This document shows positions 35,315 to 42,752 of a stretch of 64,000 nt of DNA, one piece after another. Source of the DNA: an uncultured Vibrio sp. (GTDB lineage Bacteria > Pseudomonadota > Gammaproteobacteria > Enterobacterales > Vibrionaceae); assembly GCA_947504195.1 (NCBI GenBank), contig CANNGN010000014.1, positions 25,761-89,760 of the forward strand, written 5' to 3'. Under the pieces are notes generated by a model. That model was not told the origin of the DNA. It did no database searches and saw only the letters and a program-made list of their open reading frames with translations. Positions within the stretch are counted from its first letter, which is position 1; every line of letters starts with the position of its first letter. The position numbers and the translations under genes were made by a program.

Positions 35315-35812
35315 ATGCGTCAAAGAGTTAAAATTAGTCAAAAGTTTAGATCTCTCTTAGCTTTAATAGAACACGACAGAATAAGCCGTGAAGAATTGAT
35401 CCAGCTAGCACTGGAAACCACAAATTTTAATAAAACTCAAGCAACTCGATTGATTGCTCGGAATGTTCATGTATTGGTGAAACATGGATTGATACAACCG
35501 TTAGGAAAAAGAAAAGAGCGATATTATGATTTTTCTCAAGTCCGAAACGATCATGTAAATACGAAGATAATCGATCAGACGACTAGTGAATTAGTAGCAA
35601 TTGAGTCTAGAGTTAGCGAGGAAATTAAAGTTTTAGATTCCGAAATAAAAACCTACAACGAGCTTTGGGAGAAATACCCTGAAAAACGTAGTCAAATTGA
35701 TATGCTGTTGGAGCAGGCTAAACGAGAGCACTTTGCTCTAACTGGCAAAGAAAGAGCCTTGAAGCGTCTTATTTTTTCACAACAACAGTTATTAACTAAG
35801 GCTGACAAATAA
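35315..35812 (+). CDS. Winged-helix plus coiled-coil protein of unknown function
   Basis: 165 residues. The first 70 look like a winged-helix DNA-binding domain (LIEHDRISREELIQLALET and following, ending KRKERYYDFSQV). The rest is a long charged helix, probably coiled coil (VAIESRVSEEIKVLDSEIKT), with a basic tail. It is divergent from the XRE repressor and appears to be controlled by the two operators. Inference: it may regulate the recombinase operon or act in island excision. No known family is recognised. Confidence 0.7.
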   Translation: MRQRVKISQKFRSLLALIEHDRISREELIQLALETTNFNKTQATRLIARNVHVLVKHGLIQPLGKRKERYYDFSQVRNDHVNTKIIDQTTSELVAIESRVSEEIKVLDSEIKTYNELWEKYPEKRSQIDMLLEQAKREHFALTGKERALKRLIFSQQQLLTKADK

Positions 35813-36062
35813 GTTTACTAAACAGTGAAAACCTACCACTTACTACAAACTACTTTTTGTCATTGCGTCACCTGTTAATTTATGGGGTGATGATATCACC
35901 TCTAACTAGATGGCCAAATTAACCGTTCCACTACAGATTGTAGTTAAAAGGAAATAAAGGTCGTTTACGGCAATCGTCACAATCTTCAATACTTTACTCA
36001 ATCAACACAACAACACCAATCATTGCATAATCTTATAGCTAATTAATTACTGAGAGAGTGTT

Positions 36063-36314
36063 ATGGATACCAACGTTAATATTATTATCGAAATCGCCAA
36101 ACGCATAACAACTAAAGACCCTAAGTCAATTTATCTATATAGCGGGCTATTGTTTGAAGCAGAAGGTAAAGCTAACAAATTAAATGACATGGGTACAATT
36201 TCGGCGATCACTTGGTTATGCCATGAAAGTTCATATATGAATAAACTGGGTTATTGTTATCGAGAGAAAGAAGTTATTGAGAGTTTGGTAATGGTAGAAC
36301 TATCAAAGCTGTAA
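36063..36314 (+). CDS. Small hypothetical protein (83 aa)
   Basis: A short soluble, mostly helical protein (MDTNVNIIIEIAKRITTKDP start) with no signal peptide and no recognisable domain. GAGAG lies upstream of the ATG. A GC-rich hairpin follows at 36321. It lies between the control region and the lipoprotein gene. The 250-bp gap before it (35813-36062) shows no gene. Confidence 0.55.
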   Translation: MDTNVNIIIEIAKRITTKDPKSIYLYSGLLFEAEGKANKLNDMGTISAITWLCHESSYMNKLGYCYREKEVIESLVMVELSKL

Positions 36315-36320
36315 TGAGTT

Positions 36321-36336
36321 ACCCGGTATAGCGGGT
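36321..36336 (+). terminator. Weak hairpin after the 83-aa gene
   Basis: ACCCG / CGGGT with a 6-nt loop starts 7 nt after the stop codon. No T-run follows, so it is a doubtful terminator. Confidence 0.3.
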
Positions 36337-36516
36337 GAGCTAGCGAGGTTCTGGACAAAAGCGATTTAGAGTACCTACACAAATTTCTACCACGTCGACT
36401 CTTCCATACAAGTTGCTAAAATCGCGACTACACGTATATCTACATTGAGAATTATATGAGTAGATGGTTAGTATAAGACTAAGCTCATATATAACTATTA
36501 TTTCTAGGAAGTCAGT

Positions 36517-37128
36517 ATGCTTAGGTTGAAACATTTAATTTGTGTTTTCCCATTATTATTTTTAACAGCTTGTCAAATTGAAGGAGATGAAGAGCAAGAG
36601 GAAGGTTCTACTGAATATGTAATTCAAATAGGCGATGTCTATATTGAAATGACAGAAGAAATCATCGAAGAGTTAGAAAGTGAAGACACCTTCAGAGGTC
36701 AACTTGGTATTATGTACGAAAATTTTGAGCCGCAACTTAACCGCGATGATAGTTACGTAGGTATCGATACTCTAAACAATGGAATTCGAGATGACATCGA
36801 AGCATTTATCGAAGGAATCCAAGCAGAAGAGTCGGCAAAAAGTGCAATGAAACAAGCTGCTCGTACCTTGCAAGATGTACTAACCATAGACTATACACAA
36901 GATGATGGAAGGGCCATCGGTTACGAAAAGATGAACGACATCTCAAAAGTACTCGCATGCTATGGCTATCTGGGTATAGCTGGTAGTGATATGTATAGTT
37001 TTAACATCATGCTTGAATCGTTAACATACAACACTAAAAATCGAATGACGCGCTATATGGACTTTTCCAAGGCGATAAGCGGAGGTTCATTTGGTAATCT
37101 AGATGACAAGGAGGAGTATTGTGAATAA
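36517..37128 (+). CDS. Predicted lipoprotein of unknown function
   Basis: 203 residues with a lipoprotein signal: basic start MLRLKHLI, hydrophobic core and the lipobox LTAC at about residues 16-19, so Cys19 should be lipid-modified. The mature part begins with an acidic stretch (GDEEQEEGSTE) and is helical and acidic. Residue +2 is Gln, which favours outer-membrane sorting. AGGAAG precedes the ATG. No domain is recognised. It borders the cassette array but runs opposite to it. Confidence 0.7.
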   Translation: MLRLKHLICVFPLLFLTACQIEGDEEQEEGSTEYVIQIGDVYIEMTEEIIEELESEDTFRGQLGIMYENFEPQLNRDDSYVGIDTLNNGIRDDIEAFIEGIQAEESAKSAMKQAARTLQDVLTIDYTQDDGRAIGYEKMNDISKVLACYGYLGIAGSDMYSFNIMLESLTYNTKNRMTRYMDFSKAISGGSFGNLDDKEEYCE

Positions 37129-37257
37129 TCGATATATTTTGTCGATATTTTGTAACAGTTCAATAGTGACTCTCGAATCATGATCTGTATTCGCCGATAT
37201 GTCTGACTCATTTTTGGACAAAAGCTTGCTAGCGCCTTTACTAAATTAGTAATTCAT

Positions 37258-37382
37258 GAATAACAATAAGTATGGATAGTCACTTAGCTTAGTGTCCAGT
37301 ATTGATGGGTCAGCCCACACAAAACCAACCTTGAACTCAGAATATCAAGCGTTGCGAATCTGATTAAATTTATTGTTAAATC
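37258..37382 (-). repeat. attC site (VCR-like) of the 297-aa cassette; left end of the array
   Basis: On the minus strand it starts ATTTAACAATAA right behind the 297-aa gene, continues with CAGATTCGCAACGCTTG, a motif characteristic of Vibrio attC repeats, and ends CTTATTGTTATTC. The ends are complementary (TAACAATAA / TTATTGTTA). The R'' box ATTTAAC is the exact complement of the GTTAAAT core at the other end of this cassette (38294-38300), as expected for a real cassette. Confidence 0.8.
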
Positions 37383-37384
37383 TC

Positions 37385-38278
37385 TTATCGCCGCTTGTGC
37401 TCAGTTCTTGAGGCTATGTCAGGTATAGAGTCAGCAGGGCTAACTGAAGTTTGAACTTTAGCTCGATCTTTTAACCTCTTCTGAGCAACATAAGCAAAAG
37501 ATTTCCCAGTTCGCTCTGCCTCTGTTTGTATTTCATAAATTTCCTCTCCAGAAATAGGGTTATCTCTCGCATCGATCATTGTCGAAAAATGATACGTAGC
37601 TTCATCCTCATTTTCCGAACGAGTTGCATGCTCGATAATGTCTTTTGGCTCAACACTTACTGCTTCCTGCATACCTGAGCCTATAGAGCCGAAATTTTGT
37701 TTGAACCAATCACCTTGCTCCACACTATTTTTTAGCACGAACAAGTCATGGTCATTAAACGGAACATGAAAATCATTAAAATTGATGAACTGCCGCCCAT
37801 CAATTCTCATTTGAAAATGAAAATGAGGATAATCAATAGATGTACCATAATGCCCCTCAAAATCGTTCTTGGAGCAGTCAAATGTCCATTCGATATTTTT
37901 CCACTTAACGGTATATGACAATATTTTCCTATCTGCTTTCTCTTCTTCTAAGTCATTGATGTTGGAAAGCATACGCTCCTGATTCGCGCACCATCGAATG
38001 AATGCCGCGATATTTCCATATCCATATTTCGCGTAAATTTTAGGAAAATCTTTCTTTTTGAATTTGCACTGGCGTAAGAGCCAATGAAGGCAAGGTACGT
38101 CTTTACTGATTGTCTTGAAAGGTTTGTTACATAAATAACAAACGCCTCGTTCATAGCCAGCTTTAAACCCTTCGGCTTGTCGTTGATGCTCATCGTCATT
38201 CAGTCGGTTCATTTCTTCGATTTCTTCAGAGGACATTTTTTCAAATATTTCTCTGTACTTCTCTGTATCGTGTTGCAT
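37385..38278 (-). CDS. Cassette-encoded hypothetical protein (297 aa)
   Basis: The N-terminal part has a possible zinc-binding site: CYLCNKPF, then CLHWLLRQC about 20 residues later (residues about 47-78). The central part has YPHFHFQMRID, a histidine-rich strand. The C-terminal 100 residues are charged and probably disordered. SD AGGAGGG lies 6 nt before the ATG. The gene fills an integron cassette of about 1 kb, bounded by a GTTAAAT core at 38294 and the attC at 37258-37382. Function unknown. Confidence 0.72.
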   Translation of the reverse strand: MQHDTEKYREIFEKMSSEEIEEMNRLNDDEHQRQAEGFKAGYERGVCYLCNKPFKTISKDVPCLHWLLRQCKFKKKDFPKIYAKYGYGNIAAFIRWCANQERMLSNINDLEEEKADRKILSYTVKWKNIEWTFDCSKNDFEGHYGTSIDYPHFHFQMRIDGRQFINFNDFHVPFNDHDLFVLKNSVEQGDWFKQNFGSIGSGMQEAVSVEPKDIIEHATRSENEDEATYHFSTMIDARDNPISGEEIYEIQTEAERTGKSFAYVAQKRLKDRAKVQTSVSPADSIPDIASRTEHKRR

Positions 38279-38293
38279 TCATACCCTCCTGAA

Positions 38294-38391
38294 ATTTAAC
38301 GCGTTACTAAATTGCTTTATATTCGTGATGTTGCGCATAGACATACAGCCAAAAAGTTGTAGATTGGGTATGTAAAGCTATTTAACAACAA
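38294..38391 (-). repeat. attC-like site between the 152-aa and 297-aa cassettes
   Basis: 16-bp imperfect inverted repeat (13 of 16 paired) at 38303-38318 and 38374-38389, with inner ACATAC / GTATGT pairs. On the minus strand it ends GCGTTAAAT, a good core (GTTRRRY). The outer R'' box is atypical, so the site may be degenerate. Confidence 0.55.
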
Positions 38392-38412
38392 GTAGTTACA
38401 TGGAGTTATTGT

Positions 38413-38871
38413 ATGTCTAACGAAATTCTTATGAAAGCACTCTTTGCTCAGCAAAGAGCCCAAATTATTTTTATGAAGTCTATGAATGCAGACCTTATGT
38501 CTAACGCATATGTTTACGCTTGGATGCATGGTGTATACCCCGTATTTCAAGACGGAGATAACAGCGTACCAGACAGACCACACGAAAGTTTCTCAGAGCA
38601 CTTTGTGGTTTCCTCAGAATTTACGATGGAAGTAATAAAGTATTTAGATGATCTTTGGCTAGAAGACAATAGCCCTACTTTCTACGAGTTAGAAGATAGA
38701 TTCGGTGGAAAAAGTAATCGATGCGAACTTTTGAATATTTGTCGTTACGCATATTTAGACGGACGCTTCGATGAAAGATTATGGGATGCACTTCTCACTA
38801 AAATGAAGCACCCAAGTGAAGCTAGATCTTTAAATGCAGATTTCAATGAAGACGACCTGTATATTATTTAG
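38413..38871 (+). CDS. Cassette-encoded hypothetical protein, reversed orientation (152 aa)
   Basis: 152 residues (MSNEILMKALFAQQRAQIIF start), acidic, helical, no signal peptide, ending FNEDDLYII. GGAG precedes the ATG at 38413. It lies between the attC-like sites at 38294-38391 and 38911-39008, and is the only intact gene of the array on the plus strand. In its cassette it therefore runs backwards and probably needs its own promoter. No family recognised; antitoxin-like or antiviral roles are possible but not supported. Confidence 0.65.
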   Translation: MSNEILMKALFAQQRAQIIFMKSMNADLMSNAYVYAWMHGVYPVFQDGDNSVPDRPHESFSEHFVVSSEFTMEVIKYLDDLWLEDNSPTFYELEDRFGGKSNRCELLNICRYAYLDGRFDERLWDALLTKMKHPSEARSLNADFNEDDLYII

Positions 38872-38910
38872 ACTTCATATGGTTCTTTGGGATGCAGGGC
38901 ACAGATTTCA

Positions 38911-39008
38911 ATTTAACGCAGCAATAAGCGGCAAATGAACGTGTGCCATGTTTGAGCGTAACGAGTTCAGCACGCGTTCATAAAGCCGACTTAATTGCCT
39001 TGTATGGC
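38911..39008 (-). repeat. attC site of the membrane-protein cassette
   Basis: On the minus strand it runs from GCCATACAAGGCAATTAAG to CTTATTGCTGCGTTAAAT. The arms GCAATTAAGTCGGC / GCCGCTTATTGC and ATGAACGCGTG / CACACGTTCAT pair almost completely. The core GTTAAAT fits GTTRRRY. It starts directly behind the 188-aa gene. Confidence 0.82.
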
Positions 39009-39575
39009 TTAATTTTCAGACTTACTTTTAGTAGGTTCGGGTTTCTGTTGAGGCTTCATGTTTATAATCCCTTCAACGCTAGCTTCTTCTTTTCTCGCAG
39101 GACGAAGAGCCTCAAGACCATTGATTGAATCACCAACAGCGACATTATGAATAGTTTTATTTACTTCTTTTGTCATTTTCATTTCCTTTTCTATAAATTG
39201 ATTAATGGCAGTAGTACCTCCAATGATCAGAGTTAGAATAACTCCAAACACAAATGAAATTGCTGCCGATGTGTCTAATGACTTCAATAAAGGATCATTT
39301 GTTTGTGTTTCAGTAACGATCCCCTCAAGATACTTAGCATTGCGTTTAAAAACAAAAAGAATTGAGACAACACAAACAAGAAAAGATAGTAGCGCCACAA
39401 AATACAGTACCAACCCTTCAACTGAACTAGCACCGACGGTTGTTAATAGCGTAACGAGTAAACCTATTGCTCCAGTACTTAACGTTAGCAAACTTTTATC
39501 CAGCTCAAATTTCGTATTTAGCCAAGCTCCAACCGTAGCGGCATAAAACTCTACTTCTTTTTCTTTATTGGACAC
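39009..39575 (-). CDS. Cassette-encoded membrane protein (188 aa)
   Basis: Soluble N-terminus, three hydrophobic segments (about residues 28-50, 54-76 and 102-124) and a charged C-terminal tail of about 60 residues (ending PTKSKSEN). Start GTG 39575, with AGAGG 6 nt upstream. It ends 1 nt before its attC. The pattern of membrane helices plus cytoplasmic tail resembles effector proteins of some abortive-infection systems, but nothing more specific is visible. No known domain recognised. Confidence 0.7.
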   Translation of the reverse strand: MSNKEKEVEFYAATVGAWLNTKFELDKSLLTLSTGAIGLLVTLLTTVGASSVEGLVLYFVALLSFLVCVVSILFVFKRNAKYLEGIVTETQTNDPLLKSLDTSAAISFVFGVILTLIIGGTTAINQFIEKEMKMTKEVNKTIHNVAVGDSINGLEALRPARKEEASVEGIINMKPQQKPEPTKSKSEN

Positions 39576-39602
39576 TGTATACCTCTAGATCTTGCATAGG
39601 GC

Positions 39603-39700
39603 CATGTAGCAGCATTAAGATGCGACGCACGCTTGCTAAACTGTGAGCGAAGCGAAACCGGCAAGCGTAAGGAATCACTCTTAAATGCTTATATACCATT
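39603..39700 (-). repeat. attC-like site of the 321-aa protein cassette
   Basis: Inverted arms GCATTAAGATGC (39612-39623) and an imperfect copy at 39677-39689, with inner ACGCTTGC / GCAAGCGT. It starts right behind the stop of the 321-aa gene. The core is degenerate (GCTACAT instead of GTTRRRY), although the secondary structure is kept. Confidence 0.65.
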
Positions 39701-39703
39701 TGT

Positions 39704-40669
39704 CTACGATGATAGTTCGCCAGTTTCTGATATTCTTACAAGTTCATTTAGTAAGCTATCGATGTCTACTGAATCTTCAACTTCAAGACCTAAATACCCG
39801 CAAAAGACTACTGCTAAATGCTCCATGTAGTCGGTCATGAAATCATCTTCTATTTGCATGTATGCAATTAGAAAAAGAGCAACGATACGCCTATTAATAT
39901 TTGTCAAATACTCTGGCTCGGTTGGGGTTACAATTGACGCAATATACTCAAAAAGGAAGTATGTATAATAAAGAACATAAGGGAGTCGCGTGTACAAATA
40001 ACGCTGTTGCGTATAGACCTGCTCAGGCCCAGAGAAAATAAAGTTTATGTTAAGTAGCTCTGTTTTTATGGCCTTATGCTCAGTAAATAAGTGAGTGGCT
40101 TGATTGCAAACACGATCGAAACTGTCAAAACTAGACTTGTTATAACGCAGCTCACCGAGATACTCTGGGCTCATAACTCCTTCTAAGCCAATCCGATTCA
40201 AAACAGTATTGATACGTTTCGCATGCCCTTCAGGCCCTCCGCCATTTTTGGGCCTTAGAAACATAGGATCTAGGGATAACTTTTCGACAAAATCATTTTC
40301 ATCTATGACCATAGCTTCGAGGAGATAAAGACTTTCTTGAATAGGTTTTCTTAGTAGCATAAAAGCCACTGACATTTTCCCTTTTTCGGCAGCAGTCAAA
40401 GCTTCATAAATACAGTGCAACATATCAGATAACACGGCTGGTAATACGACGGTTCTGATAACCAAACTACGTTCATCATGCTTTTGTTTTTTTTCTAACC
40501 AATCGAGAATGTTTATCTCACCTTCAAGCGATTTAATCTCATGCTCTCCAAATGAAAATTCATGGCGAAAAGCGCTATTTTTTTCGCCTGAACGGAGGAA
40601 CTCTACCATTACATCGTGCATGAACATGCATGCAGCGTGAGCATCTCTAAATTCTTTTGGAAGCTGCAT
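39704..40669 (-). CDS. Cassette-encoded helical protein (321 aa), function unknown
   Basis: From ATG 40669 (GAGG 6 nt upstream); upstream starts at 40681 and 40696 (GTG) lack a good ribosome site. The protein is mostly helical and soluble, with the segment TAAEKGKMSVAFMLLRKPIQ and YTRLPYVLYYTYFLFEYIAS. The general look resembles DUF5677-like proteins, a weak resemblance only. A 60-aa gene lies 48 nt upstream of this start on the same strand with no attC between them, so the two probably share one cassette and may act together. Confidence 0.68.
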   Translation of the reverse strand: MQLPKEFRDAHAACMFMHDVMVEFLRSGEKNSAFRHEFSFGEHEIKSLEGEINILDWLEKKQKHDERSLVIRTVVLPAVLSDMLHCIYEALTAAEKGKMSVAFMLLRKPIQESLYLLEAMVIDENDFVEKLSLDPMFLRPKNGGGPEGHAKRINTVLNRIGLEGVMSPEYLGELRYNKSSFDSFDRVCNQATHLFTEHKAIKTELLNINFIFSGPEQVYTQQRYLYTRLPYVLYYTYFLFEYIASIVTPTEPEYLTNINRRIVALFLIAYMQIEDDFMTDYMEHLAVVFCGYLGLEVEDSVDIDSLLNELVRISETGELSS

Positions 40670-40717
40670 TTCTTTCCTCATCCTATGTTCACTCACACAT
40701 ATTCAACTAAAGCCAAA

Positions 40718-40900
40718 TTAAGATTTTTTCTTCGGTAAATTATCTAACAACTTACAAAATGCTCTATCCGCTGCACCTTGCCCTTCATAAATGTAACCAG
40801 TATCAAAAAACAAATCTCCACCTTCGTTACTTACCTGAATTCCCCAGCAACCATGCTCTTTCTCTGGATTTTCCACAATTTCTACAATAATTTTGCTCAC
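40718..40900 (-). CDS. Small cassette protein (60 aa)
   Basis: GTG 40900 (MSKIIVEIVENPEKEHGCWG after start-codon conversion) has AAAGGAG 9 nt upstream; TTG 40903 (6 nt spacing) and a longer frame from 40936 are alternatives. The product is acidic, alpha/beta, without signal peptide. It sits just upstream of the 321-aa gene in the same cassette and direction, the arrangement of a two-gene module such as toxin-antitoxin or sensor-effector. Function unknown. Confidence 0.55.
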   Translation of the reverse strand: MSKIIVEIVENPEKEHGCWGIQVSNEGGDLFFDTGYIYEGQGAADRAFCKLLDNLPKKKS

Positions 40901-40978
40901 AAGGTAATCTCCTTTATCTATGATTGTCACATTCAATGCGATCCCAAGTCATGGTACGAATTGCCATTAAGCCAATAG

Positions 40979-41152
40979 CCACGTTATTTCATATTAAATG
41001 CATTAGATGAATTAAGTCAAAGAGGAAGCTGTGGGAATGTTACGAGTATCTACTCTAACGCGGTTTGGGGCATAAATGCGTTTGGTTCCGATACAGTTCA
41101 ACTCGACTTTGGGCTGAATTGTGTTAAAGAGTTCTTAAATTCGTATTTCTAG
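40979..41152 (+). pseudogene. C-terminal remnant of an unknown gene
   Basis: A 57-codon open stretch without a start codon, ending TAG 41150-41152, whose translation looks protein-like (GSCGNVTSIYSNAVWGINAF then VKEFLNSYF). It is antisense to the surrounding cassette genes. Inference: leftover of a deleted or truncated cassette gene. The rest of the 307-bp gap holds the attC below. Confidence 0.4.
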
Positions 41153-41171
41153 GAAAATGTCTAATATAGAA

Positions 41172-41236
41172 AAAATAACGCTAAATTAACTCGCGGAGAC
41201 GAGATTGCGCAGGAGTTCGGGTACAGCGTTCTGCTA
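41172..41236 (-). repeat. Short attC site of the LprI-like cassette
   Basis: AACGCT (41177-41182) pairs with AGCGTT (41225-41230), and AACTC with GAGTT inside. On the minus strand it ends TTAGCGTTATTT. About 65 bp, the size of compact attC sites. It begins a few bases after the LprI-like gene. Confidence 0.65.
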
Positions 41237-41243
41237 GCTGACT

Positions 41244-41693
41244 TTAATACAGTTTCACGTTTAATGTTTGTATAAGGCAATTGATTCTGTCGGTTCTCAA
41301 CACATATTTACTTTTTTCAGACCTATCGATACACCTTAATGCATTTTTGGTCGCAAAATAGCGATCATAAGCCAATCCCCGCTCGCATCTAATCGAGTGA
41401 GTTGATTGCCAAGTACCACCCGAACCTGTGGAGACGCCAACCATTCTACATGCAGCCTTCATATAACTATCGAAAGCACTAGTCTGATTTTCAATCGCCC
41501 TCACCTGGTCTTGATCTTCAAGTTTGGAGTAAATAATATCCATCATATCTACTGTCAGGCTCTGGTATCTATCCCTTTCAGAAGCAAAATTGCTCCCGAC
41601 TGACATAGCGCTTCCTTCAGGCCATACTTTTTCGTCGGCGAAAGACGAGGAACATATCATCATCAAAACTACTAAATAGCTAACTTTTTTCAT
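41244..41693 (-). CDS. Secreted LprI-like protein (cassette)
   Basis: 149 residues with an N-terminal signal peptide (MKKVSYLVVLMMICSSSFAD, cleavage after SSSFA). The mature part has the DUF1311/lysozyme-inhibitor LprI pattern: spaced tyrosines and tryptophans, the segment AFDSYMKAACRMVG, and cysteines in CRMVG, IRCERGL, RCIDR and NCLIQ that could form disulphides. Proteins of this family inhibit lysozyme in other bacteria; here the function is only suggested. AAGGA precedes the ATG. The cassette ends at the attC at 41172-41236. Confidence 0.7.
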   Translation of the reverse strand: MKKVSYLVVLMMICSSSFADEKVWPEGSAMSVGSNFASERDRYQSLTVDMMDIIYSKLEDQDQVRAIENQTSAFDSYMKAACRMVGVSTGSGGTWQSTHSIRCERGLAYDRYFATKNALRCIDRSEKSKYVLRTDRINCLIQTLNVKLY

Positions 41694-41732
41694 AGTGTCC
41701 TTCTAGACATGTCATGCTGGAGCCATTTCGGC

Positions 41733-42230
41733 TTAAAAAAGCATAAGCGCGGCTTTTTCGCGTCCTATGCCTTTACTTGTTAACTCAGTGGAGGCACTAA
41801 GGTCCTGTTGTGTCCAGTTCTCTACTTTCAGTTCTTGGTTGAAAGTAAACTGACACCATCTTTCTTTACCGTTTAAGATCTGTTCAAGCCAATAACTATT
41901 GTCGTCCCACATTCTGTCAAATGGTAAAACAGTAATGTTGTGCCACTTAGGAGCAATTTCTTCAGACTCCGCAACTTTACCTACCCAGTGATGTGACAAA
42001 TAAACAAACATGCGCTGATTCCAAGAGCTTGGTTTATCGACATAAGGGAAATAGAAATCGATAACATCACATAACTTCATATTGGAAGGAGTGACGAAAA
42101 CTTCTTCCTCAAATTCTCTAATAGCTGCTTCAATTGGGGTTTCACCCTCTTCTACTCCCCCACCAATTCCCAGAACGTTCCCTTTACCGAACCCAGTCTT
42201 CTTTATACTTTTGCGAAGCAAAAATACCAA
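41733..42230 (-). CDS. NUDIX hydrolase, MutT/MTH1-like (cassette), probably 5'-truncated
   Basis: Contains a complete Nudix box, GGGVEEGETPIEAAIREFEE (GX5EX7REUXEE), so it should hydrolyse a nucleoside diphosphate-linked substrate; the surroundings FGKGNVLGIGGG resemble 8-oxo-dGTP diphosphatases. No ATG or GTG lies upstream: only TTG 42230, without a ribosome site, and the frame runs back to the stop of the VOC gene at 42264. The first beta strand of the usual fold seems shortened, so the gene may have lost its start at a collapsed attC junction. Only 39 nt separate it from the LprI-like gene, with no clear attC. Confidence 0.75.
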   Translation of the reverse strand: MVFLLRKSIKKTGFGKGNVLGIGGGVEEGETPIEAAIREFEEEVFVTPSNMKLCDVIDFYFPYVDKPSSWNQRMFVYLSHHWVGKVAESEEIAPKWHNITVLPFDRMWDDNSYWLEQILNGKERWCQFTFNQELKVENWTQQDLSASTELTSKGIGREKAALMLF

Positions 42231-42263
42231 GAGTTTTGGGTCACCGTTAAGCGCCTTGTAATG

Positions 42264-42680
42264 CTACCTTTCTGCCATTGGATGATCAGGATTTAGCTGT
42301 AAAAGATCCCAAAGGTTTCCATATAAATCTTCAAACACTGCAACCGTCCCGTAATCTTGCTCCTGAGGCTCTCGAATGAAGTTGATACCGAGGGACTTCA
42401 TTCGTTCAAAGTCTCGCCAAAAATCGTCTGTATTGAGAAATAGAAATACCCTGCCACCCGCTTGATTACCCACAAACTCTTTTTGTTCAGGTTTTGACGC
42501 CCTTGCAAGTAACAAAGTAACTCCGTGGGAATTTGGTGGTGCGACAACAACCCAGCGTTTATCTTGCTCTGGTTGGTAAGTATCTTCAATAAGCTCGAAT
42601 TTGAGCTTGCCGACGTAGAAATCTATAGCCTCATCGTAGTCATTAACTACTAACGCAATATGTACAATATTCTGTTTCAT
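42264..42680 (-). CDS. Glyoxalase/VOC-family protein (cassette)
   Basis: 138 residues with the vicinal-oxygen-chelate fold: IVHIALVVNDYDEAIDFYVG at the start (metal-binding His in the first strand), VTLLLARASKPEQ in the middle and TVAVFEDLYGNLWDLLQ near the end, with the conserved glutamate region. These proteins include glyoxalases, fosfomycin- and bleomycin-resistance proteins; the substrate cannot be read from the sequence. AGGA lies 5 nt before the ATG. VOC genes are common integron cargo. Confidence 0.85.
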   Translation of the reverse strand: MKQNIVHIALVVNDYDEAIDFYVGKLKFELIEDTYQPEQDKRWVVVAPPNSHGVTLLLARASKPEQKEFVGNQAGGRVFLFLNTDDFWRDFERMKSLGINFIREPQEQDYGTVAVFEDLYGNLWDLLQLNPDHPMAER

Positions 42681-42752
42681 TGCATTCCTGCCGTTTTGAA
42701 TGGGTTAATTCTCTCGTACATGTATTTACTCTCGATTACAGCTAACGCCTTG

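Noticed and set aside
37129..37257. Further attC left of 37258
   Set aside because: A perfect palindrome TTACTAAATTAGTAA lies near 37238, but there is no core site or arm pattern, so the array is taken to end at 37258.
41694..41732. attC between the NUDIX and LprI-like genes
   Set aside because: Only 39 nt without paired arms or a GTTRRRY core; not supported.
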